Notes: generated by a model from the sequence alone, not told the origin. Shown: positions 36,111-49,632, counted from the first letter of the stretch. The stretch: 64,000 nt of DNA from Mauremys mutica (GCF_020497125.1 NC_059081.1:21485105-21549104), one strand, 5' to 3'. Numbers and translations are program-made.

Positions 36111-37035
36111 GAGGGGCGGGCAAGCTTTTTGGCCTGAGGGCCGCATTGGGTTTTGGAAATTGTATGGAGGGCCAGTTAGGGGTGGGGGCTGTGGCCTGGC
36201 CCCCACCTCCTAACTGCCTCCCCGGACTCCTGCCCCATCCAACCCCCCCTTTTCCCTGATGCGCTCCCCTCCCCCGGGACTCCTGCCCCATCCACACACC
36301 CCCACTTCCTGTCCCCTGACTGCCCCTGGACCCTAGCTGCCCCATCCAACCACTCCTCTCATTCCTGATGCCCCCCCCGGACCCCTACCCCATCCACACA
36401 CCCCCACTCCCTGTCCACTGACTGCCCGTGGAACCCCTGCCCCTGATTGCCCCCTGCTGCCCCATCCAACCCCCGCTCCTTTCTGACTGCCCGCCCATGA
36501 CCCCTGCCCCCATTCAACCCCCTATTCCCCCCCAGCTGCCCCAACTCCTATCCACACGCCCACCCCCTGACCACCACCCTGAATTCCCCTGTCCTCTATC
36601 CAATCCCCCCATTCCCTGACGCCCCCCCCTGGACTCCTGCCCAATCCACACCCCCCCACTTCCTGTCCCCTGACTGCCCCCGGACTCCAGCTGCCCCATC
36701 CAACCCCTCCTCTCATTCCCGACGTGCTCCCCCCCCCCGGACTCCTACCCCATCCACACACCCCAGCTCCCTGACCACTGACTGCCTGAAGCCGGGCCAT
36801 GTTGCCGCCGCCATCACGCAGCCCAGAGACTGGGTCAGGCTGGCTCTGCAGCTGTGCTGCCCCAGGAGCTCACAGCACCGCCGCCCAGAGCATTGTGCCA
36901 GCAGCTGAGGCTGTGGGGGAGAGGGGCAACAGGGCAGCGTCCAGGGGCTAGCCTCCCAGGCCAGGAGCTTGGGGGCCGGGCAGGACAGTCCCAGGGGCCG
37001 GATGTGGCCCGCGGGCCATAGTTTGCCCACCCCCA
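36111..37035. mobile_element. hAT-type element carrying C-rich minisatellite
   Basis: Ends GAGGGGCGGGCAAGC and ..AGTTTGCCCACCCCCA are inverted, with an exact 8-bp duplication CTCTAAAG at 36103-36110 and 37036-37043. Next to the right end is GGCCCGCGGGCC, a usual subterminal palindrome. Positions about 36190-36780 are imperfect tandem units of roughly 100-120 bp rich in CCCCATCCACACACCCCC and CTGACTGCCCC. No transposase. The large ORFs here come from the biased repeat. Confidence 0.88.
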
Positions 37036-37043
37036 CTCTAAAG

Positions 37044-40000
37044 TATGCTACCTGGTACCAAACACATGAGGAATAAAAAGAGTTACAAGTAGGTTTAAAT
37101 CTAGTGCAAAATGCCATCAAAGATGAATAGTGAGAAATGTTTCAAGTACAAATAGTGAAAGAACCAGAAAGTCAGCACAACACAATGAATTTGTAAATAA
37201 ATCATGTGCTTAGGTTCAGAAAAAAAGGGTGGACATTAGTGTCCAAGAGAAAAAAATATATAATTTTGGGTTGAAAACTAAGGGTCATGACCACACTAGT
37301 TAACAACGGAAGAAAGGCACTATCTAGGATTACTGTTATAACACCAGGAGAAAATGGGGGTCAGTGAAACCAAATTATGAAACACGTTAAAAGAGTGGAA
37401 AATCTCTCAGATATTTAAAAAATGTATTGGTAATAGATTTTTTAAGGAACTGGAAAGATGATGACATTGCAGTCATATTTTAAAAATGTTATAGGGAAGA
37501 TCCAAGCATCTATACATCTAGAAGCTTGAAGCCGGTAGTTAGAGAAGAACAGACAATATAACAGCAGAGAGGATAAAATATGACATTTAGTCAAGGATAT
37601 AACATGTAGGCAGAGAGTGATTGATTTGAGAAGCAAGATAGGTTCACAAATGGTAGATCATCCCCTCCGCTCCCCAGAATTTCTGGTTATTGCACAAAGT
37701 CATCAAATGGAAACACAGGCAGTCTCCAATCGGATTGTAAATTTGTTTTAATCAGCCATTGAGGAAGCAATTGCTAAAGCAGGGTGCCATCTTCTCTCAT
37801 CCTTCCAAAGAATGAGTCATTTCAAATACACTAGGAACCAGCTGGCCCAAGTAGCATGGTACAGAGGGTTTGTTTGTTTTTTCCTGCACTAATCTGTGCA
37901 TATCATTTGTGTCCATATAGTAAAGATAGAAAAGGTGGGGTGTAAATGTGCACACTATCATATTACAGACTATTTTGTTAAATTTATCCAGCTGTTGGCC
38001 ATACAATAAAAATGTTCTTGGTTTTGGGCCAGTAATAGTCTGAAGCTTCCAACACAATCACCTCCTTCTCTTTTGATCTCTTTTTAATGTTTTGATAGAG
38101 TTCTAGCTGAGAATAGCACTTTACATGCTCCCCACCTCAGATTCAGGTCAGCAGGGTTGATATTTCCTCTTCTCCTTTCCCATTGACTTTGTTCTGCTAG
38201 GCTATCACACTGTGTAATTCATTTTAGCTAAAAGGGAGCAGCATGTATTGCACTTTGAGCTGGGAGAAAGGATAGCTGTTCTCATAGTTCACTTTTTTTT
38301 TCTGGTGAGAGTGTGTGTGGGGAGGGGAGTGGGCCATTCAACCACACACAGATTCACTGTGTTTTATCAGCAGTTCTGGAAGAGTTTAACCTTAAACAGC
38401 AGATGCACTTGTGCATTTGTAGATGTGGGTAAAACAGACACTTCAATACTTTTTACCCGTGCGAATGCATTGCAAATCCACCTTCCTGAATATTGCTCCA
38501 AAGTACAGATTTTCCCAGTATATGTGGAATTTCATGCTTTTTCATGACAGTTCCTGCATTAATGCATGAGAGCTGTTTTTCAGGGATTCATTCCTCTGCT
38601 GGGTCTTGCCTCAGTTAGTAAGACACAAGAGATGCAATCTCTGGTCCTCAGGTACTTCTGCCCCAACCACAGTAATTTGTGCTACCAGTCCTCACCTTCC
38701 ACTAGGTGACATTATATAGTGCTCCTCCCAGAAACACTGCTGTAAGAAGAGGGGAGTCTGTCTCACAGCTGGTGTGGTCATCTGGCTGTGGTTGAGGATA
38801 CCAAAAAGAGGGATACAAACTTGTGTGTGGCTAGGAAATGAAGAGGCTGTGCAATCTGCCTGAAGCTGAAGAAGGAAAAGAGACAAATAGCAATAAAGGC
38901 TGAGACAGAAAGAACAGGGAGAGGCTTTAAGGAGTAGAGAAAGATCATGGGGTAGTGTGGAAGGAGAGGGAGGAAAGAGACTGAATGAACAGTGAAAGCA
39001 TAGCATATGTAACCTGAAAATTAGTATAGGCCCTTCCATTTTTCTAAAGGGCATTGAGGAGACATTCTACTGGATTCTACCCAGAGGGCCTGTGTTTTCC
39101 CCCATCCAGCCATTTATCATTTCTAGGACATTTCCAACTGAAAACACAGCAGTGTGGGGGAAAAGAGAAAATAGATGAAGTAAAATAAAATATAGTGGGT
39201 GCTGATGAAGTATTTCTTGCTCCAAATAAATAAGGAAAAAAATAAAAAAGCTCAAACCTATCCTCAGTATTAGTCACCTAGGACCAGATACAAAGTCCAC
39301 TTCAGTCAACTGATGCCAAAACCACAAAAGGACTTAGGTTCTTATTTGCCAGTTTATATGACTAAGTGCAACATTCAGCTGCCACTGAGATCCTCAATAC
39401 ACCTGTTCATATACTGCTTAACCCTGCAGGTTCCTATGTTTTCACTCGTCATGTCTTCAAGGCACCTAAACATTTGCCTTTGAGCATGCACACAGCCCTT
39501 TCCATTTGGGTGTATGAGCACCTATCTCACTCCTAAGCCCCAGAGGGATCCTCACACTAGGCATTCCCCCCACCTGTCTTGCCTTGCGTCCTGATCCAGT
39601 AGGTGTTTTTGAAACATGCCTAAACCCACAGAAAACAACTAGAGGAGGTTTTGGGGGTGTCCCCCACCCTTACAGCTTTTAGTTCAGGGGTTAGAGCACT
39701 CATTTGGGATTTGGGATACCCAGCTTCCAGTCCCCCGGGTCTAGTGGCTTATAGCTTTGTTAAAAAGTCATTTATATGTATACGCTTATGTGTTTAAAAT
39801 GCTTAGCTAGTTATATTAACTGTAAATACGTATAGTTTAACTAATTGTTACTAGGAGGTATAAAACCTAAATTCAGAAAATACAATGGCTCCTTCTGAAA
39901 AATCCAGAAAAGACAGAATACTGTCTCACGATCCAGCAGCAGGTTGAGCTGAGGTGCAGGAAGGGGAACACAACAGTAACTGTACATATTGCTCATAAGA

Positions 40001-42869
40001 CTGTTCCTTAGCTAGATTATAAATGGTTACAATTGTACAGTGTATTTCACCACTTCTGTATCACAACACACTCTCTCGAGGGTCTTCAGCTGTTAGTAAT
40101 GCTGGTTGAGGTATAATCCATCAAATACTTTCAAGGACATTCAAGAGGTTTCTAAACTTTCCTTTCCTTTTTTGCTGCAAGTTACCTTGATCTTCAAAGC
40201 CATAGAAACAGAAGCAACCAAGGTAAAAATAAAGCTTACAGTGAAATGTTAACCATTTATTGACGTATGTTACATTACCAAACTGTCAAAGCTTCAGCAA
40301 ACTGGCTTTATAGACAAATGCTTTAGATCTGCTGTTTTGAGGCAATGCTAGCAAAGGTATCAGGTAAAATCCTGGCCCCACTGAAGACAGTGGCAGAGCT
40401 CCCATTTACTACAGTAGGGCAGCCTTTCACCAATAAAGCATTACAAAATCAAATATGTAATTCTTATTAGGTAAAGCTCCCATTGGATATAGCCAGTCTA
40501 CTGAATATGCATTTCCATCAAAATCAAAATGCATTTCAAAATTGGGTTAATTTCTCTGGAATTTCATTTTCAAAGAAAACCAGGAAAAACAAGTTCCAGT
40601 AGCATTGAGGTGTCATGTTTTGACATTTTTGAAGTAAAAGTTTTCATTTTTTCATTTTGAAATGGATGTGTCAATTATCTTATATATAGTTCAAAATAAA
40701 AAAGTTATCAACATTTTTTTTCCAGAATTTACCTTCAGAGAATTTCAATTTTTTGGTTTTCATTCCAAATTGGGAATAAAGCCAAATTTTGACATTCTTC
40801 GCAAAACAGAACTTCCATTTTTCACACACCTTTAATTAAATGGTTAAACTAAGATAAAAACCATCCAGCTTATCTAACTTGTTAGCAGAAACAGTATGAC
40901 AATTTAAGGAGGGAAACCCTGGGTTATTTAAAATAGAAAAAGTTGCACAGTTTAGAAACCCATATAGATTATAATTGGTCTAACTTGATACAGATGTACA
41001 TTAATACTTGGATGCAAAGAGCAGGGCTTGAGTAGAGCAGTGGAAACAGCTACGATGATTATCCTAATTAAAAATTTGCAAAGTTATTTATAGAATAATA
41101 CAAGAAAATGACATTCATTATTGTATAAACTATGCAACAAGCCATTAAACACAGTAATAAAATCAATCGGCACAAAAAAGAAGAGCAATTATATTATATT
41201 CATGTAAACTCCATAGTGGACTACATCCAAAACATCAGTCACGAACAGGTATTCTTCATACAAGTGCTGAAGAGACACCCTTGTATTTTTAAATCCGTCA
41301 AAAAGTTTGTCATTTAACATGCTGTAAAAATGTTAAAAATCAGTTAAATTTTAATCTAGTGGCCACCACTAGTCATACATGCCACTACAGTCATTTTACA
41401 GCACTTGGGTTAGAAGAACAAAAACAAAGAGACAAGAAAAAGCCAGTTGCTATTTCATCAAACCAGAAATTAAAAAAAAGACGAATGGATTATTTTACCA
41501 CCTCTTTAAAATGTGTTGATTTATTCCTAATTAACAACTGATGAAGCAGCATTTTGAAATCTTTCTATCACCACACACGATTAACTCATAAGCAATCAAA
41601 GCATTAGAGGGAAATTAGAAGCAGGATTGTCGTAAAGTGTTGATGATCTACACCTGCAACACACATCTGCTAGAGTTTAATTTGCACTACAAACCAACCT
41701 GCCCACTGTATCCCATTTTTGAGATTTTAATCAAGTGTTCCATTGTCTTCTTAATTCAGAATATTTTAAACATGGAGACTATAATGTCTCCATAGAGCAG
41801 ATTTTTTTTTCACTCTGATCAAAAAAGTAATTGAGAGATTGGAATCAACTGTACAGAATATTGGATGGTCAGTATTTTGGCACATCTATTTCACCATCAA
41901 ATATTTAAGGTTGAATTATTTAGAAAGGTTTTCCTAAACTTCTTCTCTATCACTATTATATTTGATCATTTAAAGAAATGTTTATCCTAGGAATAATTTC
42001 AGAAAAGGAATCAAACTTTCAGCAAATGTCAGATTGGTTCACAGATCCAGTCTGGGATTGACCTAGCTGACAAAAGAGGAGTGCTGAAGTCTGCTTAGTG
42101 TCAGCCAGGTTGGAAGGCAAGAACACTTTTTCTTTGTGTGTGTTAATTCACCTGCTATAAAGGATAAACTGTATTGCAATAAAATAAACTGAATTTCTTT
42201 GCCCAGCTGAAACAGCCTGGTTAAGCATCTGTAAAAATAAATATATGAGATCTAGTATTTTTGAGTGATGGATTTGTTAATGTATTTTCTGGAAACATTG
42301 TTCAGGAAAACTTACCCTACCACTAAAAATGCAACTGCAATCTCTGAAGTGCTGTATTAATGCAATGGTAGATCCCTGTTTAGATCTTATATTGGTGTAA
42401 ATGAAAAGCATGTCCACTGACTCCACAGCAGTGAAGCCAGGTAAGTAAGAACAGAAACAAGACTGTTACAAAAAATTATAATGTAGGGACATAATTTAAA
42501 ACTATTTTCCATTGCCCTATAGTAGTGCAGAATGTTCTACTTCTTCATAACTCATCATATCAAATACATTATACTTAGGGAATTGCAAATGTTTTCCTTA
42601 AAACATAATTAAATGAACAATGATCCAGATTTGATATGAAAAGTAAGCTATGTATGACTACTCCTTTTTTTTTAAGCACACACACACATCCTTTGTAGAT
42701 AACAATTCAAATAGGGGGCTTTCAGAATTTACATGTGCCACCCAGTCTTTAGGTTCATTTGTTCTTTGGAATACAAGTCCCAGATTGCCTTGAACATTTC
42801 TGTATTATTAAAAATACAACCCACTTAGATGTACCTTATGGTGAGTTAGATCCCATCTTGAACCCAAAT
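37044..42869. other. Intron without genes; possible tRNA-derived SINE piece
   Basis: At about 39673-39735 there is a tRNA-like phrase (TTAGTTCAGGGGTTAGAGCAC ... CTTCCAGTCCC) with A-box- and B-box-like parts. It is too diverged for a tRNA gene and looks like the head of an old SINE. A purine-rich tract lies at about 38865-39000 and a short palindrome at 40365-40432. The rest is AT-rich intron. Confidence 0.5.
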
Positions 42870-43880
42870 TTACACCCACCATATAGTAGCTCCATCTAGG
42901 TTGCATTTCCCTAGTTTGTTTATGAGAAGGTCATGTGAGACAGTATCAAAAGCTTTACTAAAGTCAAGATATACCACGTCTATCGCTTCCCTGCTATTCA
43001 CAAAGCTTGTTAACCTGTCAAAGAACGCTATCAGGTTGGTTTGACATGATTTGTTTTTGACAAATCCATGCTGACTGTTACTTATCACCTTATGATCTTC
43101 TAGATGTTTGAAAACTGATTGCTTTATTATTTGCTCCATTATCTTTCTGGGTACAGAAGTTAAGCTGACTGGTCTGTAATTCCCTGGGTTGTCCTTATTT
43201 CCCTTTTTATTGATTGGTACTATATTTGCCCATTTCCAGTCTTCTGGAATCTCTCCCGTCTTCCATGACTTTTCAAAGATAATAGCTAATAGCTCAGATA
43301 TCTCCTCAGTCAGCTCCTTGAGTATTCTAGGATACTCTTCATCAGGCCCTGGTGACTTAAGACATCTAATTTGTCTAAGTAATTTTTAATTTGTTCTTTC
43401 CCTATTTTAACTTCTTCTGATCCTACCTCATTTTCACTGGTATTTACTATGTTAGACGTCCAATCACTACCAAACTTCTCGGTGAAAACCAAAACAAACA
43501 ATTTCTGTTATTGTTTCTCTCCCCTGCCCCCGCCCCATCCATTTTGTAACAGGGCTACATTGTCCTTGGTCTTCCTCTTGCTTCTAATGTATTTGTAGAA
43601 TGTTTTTTTTTTTTTGTTACCCTGTATGTCTCTAGTTAATTTGATCTCATTTTGTTCCTTGGCCTTTCTAATTTTGTCCCTACATACTTGTGATATTTGT
43701 TTATATTCATCCTTTGTAATTTGACCTAGTTTCTACTTTTTGTAGAATTCTTTTGATTTTTAGATCATTGAAGATTTCCTGATTAAGCCAGGGTAGTCTC
43801 TTGCCATACTTCCTATCTTTCCTACACAGTGGGATAATTTAATCTTGTGCCCTTAATAATGTTTCCTTGAAAAATTGCCT
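42870..43880 (-). mobile_element. CR1 LINE fragment with readable reverse transcriptase region
   Basis: On the minus strand the order is pre-RT sequence (WLNQEI..LK near 43790-43750), a linker, the YLDKLD motif near 43375, the GNYRPVSLTS-type region near 43200-43150, and an 89-aa open frame at 42870-43139. That frame carries the RT finger/palm signatures QHGF, KSCQTNLIAF and VVYLDFSKAFDTVSH, the last including the first catalytic Asp. The copy stops before the FADD box, so it is truncated at its 3' side, and other parts have stops. It is an inactive remnant. Confidence 0.88.
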
Positions 43881-43889
43881 TCTACAATC

Positions 43890-44036
43890 TCCTACTGACA
43901 TAGCTACCACCTCTCGCAGAGGTGGAGTAATTATGCCAATGGGAGAGCTTTCTCTCATCAGCACAGAGCGTCTTCCCCAGACGTGCTACAGCGGTGCAGT
44001 TGTGCCACTGTAGCGCTTCTAGTATAGACTAGCCAT
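43890..44036. mobile_element. MITE fragment of the 'TCTACAC' type
   Basis: Contains CTACCACCTCTCGCAGAGGTGGAGTAATTATG (an internal hairpin) and CAGTTGTGCCACTGTAGCGC, then TATAGACTAGCC at its end. It shares these phrases with 9577-9824. Only about half of a full copy is present. Confidence 0.55.
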
Positions 44037-44360
44037 AAGTCTACAGAAAGAGATTACTGTTAATATGCAAATCAAGCATGTAGACCTGGCTGTCTCCTTT
44101 CAGAGTAGTATACTAACTAAACTCACCACCTTGATTTCTCCATTTCTCTGAAATATGGATAACCAGAAACTCATTTTGATGTTTTGTTTCTCTTCTGTTT
44201 GATGTCTACTGCCTTCTGAAAAGTCTTTAGTGTGCTCCTTGGATGGAGTTCATGGAGAGAAAATGAAGCATCCGAAAGCAATACTAATCTGAAGTATTTA
44301 GATTTAGTTGTGAAGTGTCTCATACTGATGAGAGGAATGAGGGATTATCATACTACTGGG

Positions 44361-44545
44361 AGCTTGTCTACACTTACAGTGCAACAGCAGCACAGCTGCA
44401 CCTGTACCAGTATAGTGCATAGCGAAGACATTAAGCGTTGACATACCGCTGTCTACATCTGGGATTATGTTGGTGTAGTTACGTTGCTCAGAGGTGTGAA
44501 TTTTCCACAGGGGACATGACACAGTTATACGGATAGAAGGTGGTA
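44361..44545. mobile_element. MITE fragment of the 'TCTACAC' type
   Basis: Begins AGCTTGTCTACACTTACAG and includes CAGCACAGCTGCACC and GTGTAGTTACGTTGCTCAG. It is a second partial copy of the family, about 320 bp from the one before; the two may be a broken pair. Confidence 0.55.
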
Positions 44546-44553
44546 GCCTAGAC

Positions 44554-44958
44554 CAGTAGCTCTCAACCTTTCCAGACTACTGTACCCCTTTGAGGAGTCT
44601 GATTTGTCTTATGTACCCCCAGGTTTCACCTCACTTAAAAACTATTTGCTTACAAAAATCAGACAAAAATACTCAACACACTATTACTGAAAAATTGCTT
44701 ACTTTCTCATTTTTACCATATAATTATAAAATGAATCAACTGGAATATAAATATTGTATTTACATCTCAGTGCATAGTATACAGAGCAGTATAAACAAAT
44801 CTTTGTCTGTATGGAATTTTTTGGTTTGTAGTGACTTCGCTAGTGCTTTTTATGTAGCCTGTTGTAAAACTAGGCAAATATCTAGATGAGTTGATGTATC
44901 CCATGGAAGACTTCTTTGTACCCTCAGAGGTACGTGTAACCCTGGTTGAGAACCACTG
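44554..44958. mobile_element. hAT-like element (CAGTGGTTCTCAACC family)
   Basis: Ends CAGTAGCTCTCAACC and GGTTGAGAACCACTG are inverted. Subterminal TGTACCCC..GTACCTCTGAG phrases fit the family. The flanking 8-mers (GCCTAGAC and ATGTTGAC) agree only partly, so it is old. The AT-rich middle lacks a transposase. Confidence 0.7.
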
Positions 44959-46977
44959 ATGTTGACCAAGCCTGACTCATGGAAGGAATGTGGGATGATC
45001 ATACTGTTGAGAGAAGGTTTGGAGTAGGAAAAAAACCCCAGTGTTCATTATCAGAAATTGAAGGGTTAGGCATTGAAATAACAAATCATTTTACAAATAT
45101 TAATTCATGTTTGATTTGTGTGGGCTGCTCCTAGGGTAACTATCTTCTCCTTAAGGGGCAGCTCCATGAGCCTGGAGGGCCCCTTGGCAGTGTAAACAGC
45201 GCAACCCCTGTGTGTCAAGGAGCTGGATATGGGGATGTATCACATGGGGTTATGTTCCCCTACCTGGCATGGTGCCCAGCTCTGCAGGAACTCCTTGTGT
45301 AACATTGTGTGTACGGCTGAGGGTGTGCAGGCATGTTACAATCGTACAAGGCTATTTCAGCTGTTGCTCTGAAGCAGCTTCACAGCTGGAGTGGCTTTCA
45401 CAGCTGCTGCACAGACCTATGAGGATGATTCTCCTCTTTCTCAGGGCCCAGCACATGGATTTGCCCTTCATCACATAGAAGTTATGGGCTTTATACAGGA
45501 AATGCTGGCAAAATTTTATGGCTTGTGTTATGCAGGTGATAATACATTATAATAATGGACCCTTCTGGCCTTAAAATTTGTAACTCAAACTCTGACAGAA
45601 CTCATGTGAGTAACATAAGCAGAATTTGGTCCTAAATCAATGTTGTCTTAATATTTCTGCAATATATTTTACTATGTGTGCTTCAGTTTCTTATCATCCT
45701 ATTGTGCTGACAGCACTATTAATCTTGCCTGTAGAAATACAAGGCAATTAAAATAGTAACTTCTTTCTTAAGCCTTTTGGAAGTTTTGAATTATGTCATT
45801 TCAGAAAGAAAAAGAAAGCAATTTAACCTTACTAGCTCTCACTTACACGAGTAGCAAACCATCTGCATTTTAAATCTGCAGTGGTGCTTTTCTAAGTGAA
45901 GTTAATGGTTTTATTAGGCTGTACATTTTACATGCAAAATTACATTTTTCTAAGCAAAAGAAAAGGGGAAATAATGATCAGGACAGAAAGATACAAACAT
46001 AAAAATATGAAAAACATAGTGTTGGGCAAGCAGGTGTTGCTGTGAAGTCTCATTTCCAGGAAACAAGAATAAGTCTGCCCTGGTTTTGTGATTGTTTGAA
46101 ACCTGAGAAGAATAGACGATGTAAGAGGTATACAGTTTCTAATATGTGACAATTCTTTTGACTGAAACAGCACAAAGTCCTACAGCTTTACTCAGACAAA
46201 ACTCCCACTGCCTTCAAATGAGGCACTGAAGGGAATAGGAAGTTTGTCTGTGTAAAGAGAAATGGATAGAGCAAGCAGTTATCATTGCATCCGTTAAAGA
46301 TTGATATTTGGGTCCTCTTCTGAACTAGCATATTGGGATTTTATTGTTTATGGAAACCCATTTGATACTAAAAATTCAGAAGACGCTTGGTTATGGGTTC
46401 TTCGGCAGATTGATAAAAACAATTAGCTGAGCTTAGCAATGAATTGCAAGAAGGATGAATGTGACCACTGCAATAGTGGATGCTGATGAATCAGTCGTCA
46501 GAAATGAAGAGAGGTTAGTGGAGATAGCTACGAAAAGCTAGATTGCCTTTTAAGAGGCTTAATTCATTTTTAATAGGCTTTTGAAAATAAAACTAATAAG
46601 TTGGGCATCCACATTCAACAAAAGAAACTATTTTAATTTCTTTCAATTAGGAACTTGCATCTTGTTTAAACTCTAAAATATGTTAGTGTTGTGTAAAACA
46701 TGTTTTTAATTATCGCACCACTAAGTCTTTATGTTGTTTTGTTTAGTACCTTTGAGGAATGAGATGAGGAACGGGAAATTAGAATAGAACAGAATATGCA
46801 AATTCAGCATGCAAACATTTTAGCTGTGAAAAACCTCACATATTCCTCTCATTTCAGGTTTCACAGGGTAGCAAAGATTCCATGTTTCTCACACAAACCC
46901 CATGTCTTTATTTGTAATGATGGGGCAACTGAGTAACTGCTAGTGATCGTAGCAATTCATCACTAGACACAGAAATG
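44959..46977. other. Intron without genes; CR1 tail remnant
   Basis: At about 45520-45590 the plus strand ends in a diverged CR1 3' tail (TATGCAGG..GACCCTTCTGGCCTTAAAA). A weak palindrome lies near 46185-46260. Nothing else recognised. Confidence 0.45.
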
Positions 46978-46985
46978 GAGTACAA

Positions 46986-47342
46986 CGGGAGTTCCCAACC
47001 TTTTTTTTTCTGAGCTCCCCCCAGGCTCCAACATGCTATAAAAACCTGTTCCACAATAACTGGTTTTCTGCATATAAAAGCCAGGGCAGGCGTTAGGGGG
47101 TAGCAAGCAGCGAAGTTGCCTGGGGCCCCATGCCACAGTGGCCCCTGCGAAGCTACATTGCTCAGGCTTCGGCTTCAGCCCCGACTGACGGGGTTCAGAG
47201 CCCCAGGCTTCAGCCCCATGCAGCGAGGCTTTGGCTTTCTGCCCAGAGCCTCATCGAGTTGAACGCTGACCATGCTTGGGGGCCCCTGAAACCTGTTTGC
47301 GGCCTCCCATGGGAGCCCCAGGCCCCTGGTTGAGAACCATTG
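46986..47342. mobile_element. hAT-type non-autonomous element
   Basis: Ends CGGGAGTTCCCAACC and GGTTGAGAACCATTG, with an exact 8-bp duplication GAGTACAA at 46978-46985 and 47343-47350. The interior is GC-rich with CAGCCCC-type repeats and no transposase. Confidence 0.85.
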
Positions 47343-47627
47343 GAGTACAATACTTCTAATGCAACTACAATAAAGTATTAGCCACCAAGCAGCCTTTGGT
47401 GACAAATGCCTGAAATTCCTCTCTCAAGGGTTCGTGCAGATGGTCTGAAAATTTACAGCCATCCAGTTCACAAAGTCATATTTGGACAGCAAAGCCTGCT
47501 GGTTAGCAATTCACATCTGCAAGGAAGAGGAGGTGTAAATCTTTCTGCCAATCAGGTCCATTAAATGAGTCCTTACCCTTGGGAGTAGATTTAAACCCTC
47601 CCTGCCAGGCTCTGTCATTCAGCACAG

Positions 47628-49320
47628 TTACAAATAGGGAATTTGGGATTGGTAGGAGTAAAAACCCTTAAATCCCTGCACCAGAATGAAGTTACACTCC
47701 ATGCACTTTGCTGCAGACGGTACTAAAGCCAACATGCTCCAGAGGCCCTTCGCTGGCTCAAGGAGCACATTGTTAATAGGAAGGATGACTCTCCCAGGGG
47801 CAAACAGCTGCAGGACATCCATTAATATATGGGTGTTCTCCTGCAGAAATGTTGCAGGGAAGCAGCCACGCACCGCAGAAAGTCCTGGTATGCCTTGAAA
47901 ACATCCAGTACTGAAGGTAAGGAAGAGCAGGCATTGTGGAATCTTGCAGGGATAAAGATGAAGCGATTAATTGTGCCAGAGCCGTATCCTGCTCCAGGAC
48001 TGATGGGCCTGGATGGGAAGATTGTGTAGGATCTGCAAGGGGAAGGTTCGCTGGTGCCTGGGCCTGTGGTGGATTGATAGTCACCGCCACAGATATGGTC
48101 AATGATCTTGCTTTTGAGCAGGACAAGGAGTGGGACCTCCATGACATAGAAGCATCCCACAGATTCCATGGAGAGCATGGGTATGGACATAGGCGCCGAC
48201 TTCTTCTCTTTCACGTGAGTGTTCGACCCCTCCTCTGCCCCCGGCCCCGCCCCCACTCCACCTCTTCCAAGAGGCCCTGCCCTGCCTCTTCCCACCCCTC
48301 CCTGCCCCCTTCCCCAAAGTCCCCTCCCCACCTCCGCCCCCTCCCTGCCCCTCTTCCAAATCCTTCCCCAAATCCCTGCCCCAGCCCTGCCTCTTCCTCA
48401 CCTCCTCCCCTGAGCGTGCCATGTTCCCGCCTCCCGCCCCTGGAGCGTGCTAATGCTGCCAAACAGCTGGCTGGCAGCAGCCAGGAGGGAAGCACTGGGA
48501 GATAGGTGGAGGAGCGGGGATGCGGCACACTTAGGGGAGGAGGAGGAGGCGGGGTGGGAGGGGTAAGGAGAGCTTGGATGCTGATGGGTGCAGAGTTGGA
48601 GCTTATGGGTATGGATAGGGCACTTGTGGCCAGTATGCACCAGATGAGGGACCCCAATTCTGACTAATACATTAGCGCTAATCCTGGTACCGAGTGTGCT
48701 CCATTAGCAACCCCCGATGTGGGTCAGGCAATTGAAAGAACAAGAACAAGAAGATCGTGCCTGGACACTGAAGAGTCCCAGACTTCAGGGGATAAAGGTA
48801 GAGGCAGCCCTGAGAATGTGAGCAACCAGTCCAACTTGTCTACGCCCAGAATAATGAGGGAGCTGGTGCTGATGGTAGAAACAGTATCAGTAGCACCAAG
48901 TGTGCTTCTCTTATTTCTGGTGCAAGAAGCAGTGTTGATCCCAAACTTGGCAGCAGTACTGAGGTAACCGATGGTGCCGAAGTGGGGAGCGGTGAACGCA
49001 ACCATGATAACATCAGCAGCACCAGTCGCAGGGGTGCTGAAGACACTCTTGGTGCTGGGGAGGTCCCTTGCACCAAGCCTGGTGCTGGCTCCACATCCAC
49101 TGGCTGTGTAAGGGAAACATTGGGGCATGGTGCTGACAGACCCACACTTTCAGTGACCCGCCCAGCCAACAGGGATATAAAAGATGCAGGTATGACAAAG
49201 TCCTGGACCAAGGGACAGATTGGGACAGAAAGGCAGAGGAAATCAATTGTCACCTGATATGCTGCTTGTGCAAAAACAGCCACTGCCAGCATCACCCTCA
49301 TTGGTACTGTATTCAATTGA
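47628..49320 (-). pseudogene. Retrotransposon gag-like fragment (possibly DIRS/tyrosine-recombinase type), interrupted
   Basis: On the minus strand a coding-like region runs from a Ser/Pro/Thr-rich stretch (about 49100-48840) to a capsid-like segment (about 48170-47640). In two frames the latter gives VFKAYQDFLR and then LPINNVLLEPAKGLW. The second phrase resembles the conserved 'LP-N-ALLEP-K-LW' region I remember from DIRS-type gag proteins of reptiles; this is recalled, not verified. The frame breaks near 47825, and the element at 48188-48607 splits it. Alternative: gag of another LTR element. Confidence 0.4.
48188..48607. mobile_element. TIR element inserted in gag-like sequence
   Basis: Inverted ends CATAGGCGCCGACTT and the complement of GAGTTGGAGCTTATG share 11 of 15 bases. 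An 8-bp GGTATGGA is duplicated at 48180-48187 and 48608-48615. The interior is C-rich on plus (CCCTGCCC repeats) with no transposase, and ORFs across it are compositional. The 8-bp duplication suggests hAT, though the CATAGGCGCC end differs from the CAGGG families. Confidence 0.8.
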
Positions 49321-49632
49321 TGCCACGGGGTTGAGACTGGAGTGGTATGGGGTCTCTGACCTCCTTGTGCAGTACTGGAGAGCAGTTGATGAGACCTGCT
49401 CCATCCTACAGAGGAGTCATCATGCCAAGGAACAGCTCATATAAGGCCGACCAAGGCTGCTACAGGTTACGTGGCAACTCTTCTTCCTTCTCCAGCAGGA
49501 GCTCTGTGGTTTTCATCTCACATTCCATCTATTTTTAGTGACTTTTCTAGTTTTATGTAGTTAATTAGTACCCATAGTACAGAGTTGGTAAGATTCAGTG
49601 TTTGTTATCTGTAGTTCAAGTATTTTCTGGAA

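Noticed and set aside
36082..36800. Gly- or Pro-rich ORFs on both strands
   Set aside because: These are readings of the C-rich minisatellite inside the hAT at 36111-37035.
39673..39735. Possible tRNA gene
   Set aside because: A- and B-box-like phrases are present, but the cloverleaf does not close and the B box is degenerate. Better read as an old tRNA-derived SINE head.
42870..43139. Possible intact reverse transcriptase gene
   Set aside because: Only 89 codons with finger and first palm motifs remain. The FADD box and downstream parts are missing, so it is a CR1 remnant.
47936..48505. 189-aa plus-strand ORF
   Set aside because: Antisense to a better gag-like frame, and its C-terminal half is the C-rich interior of the TIR element at 48188-48607.
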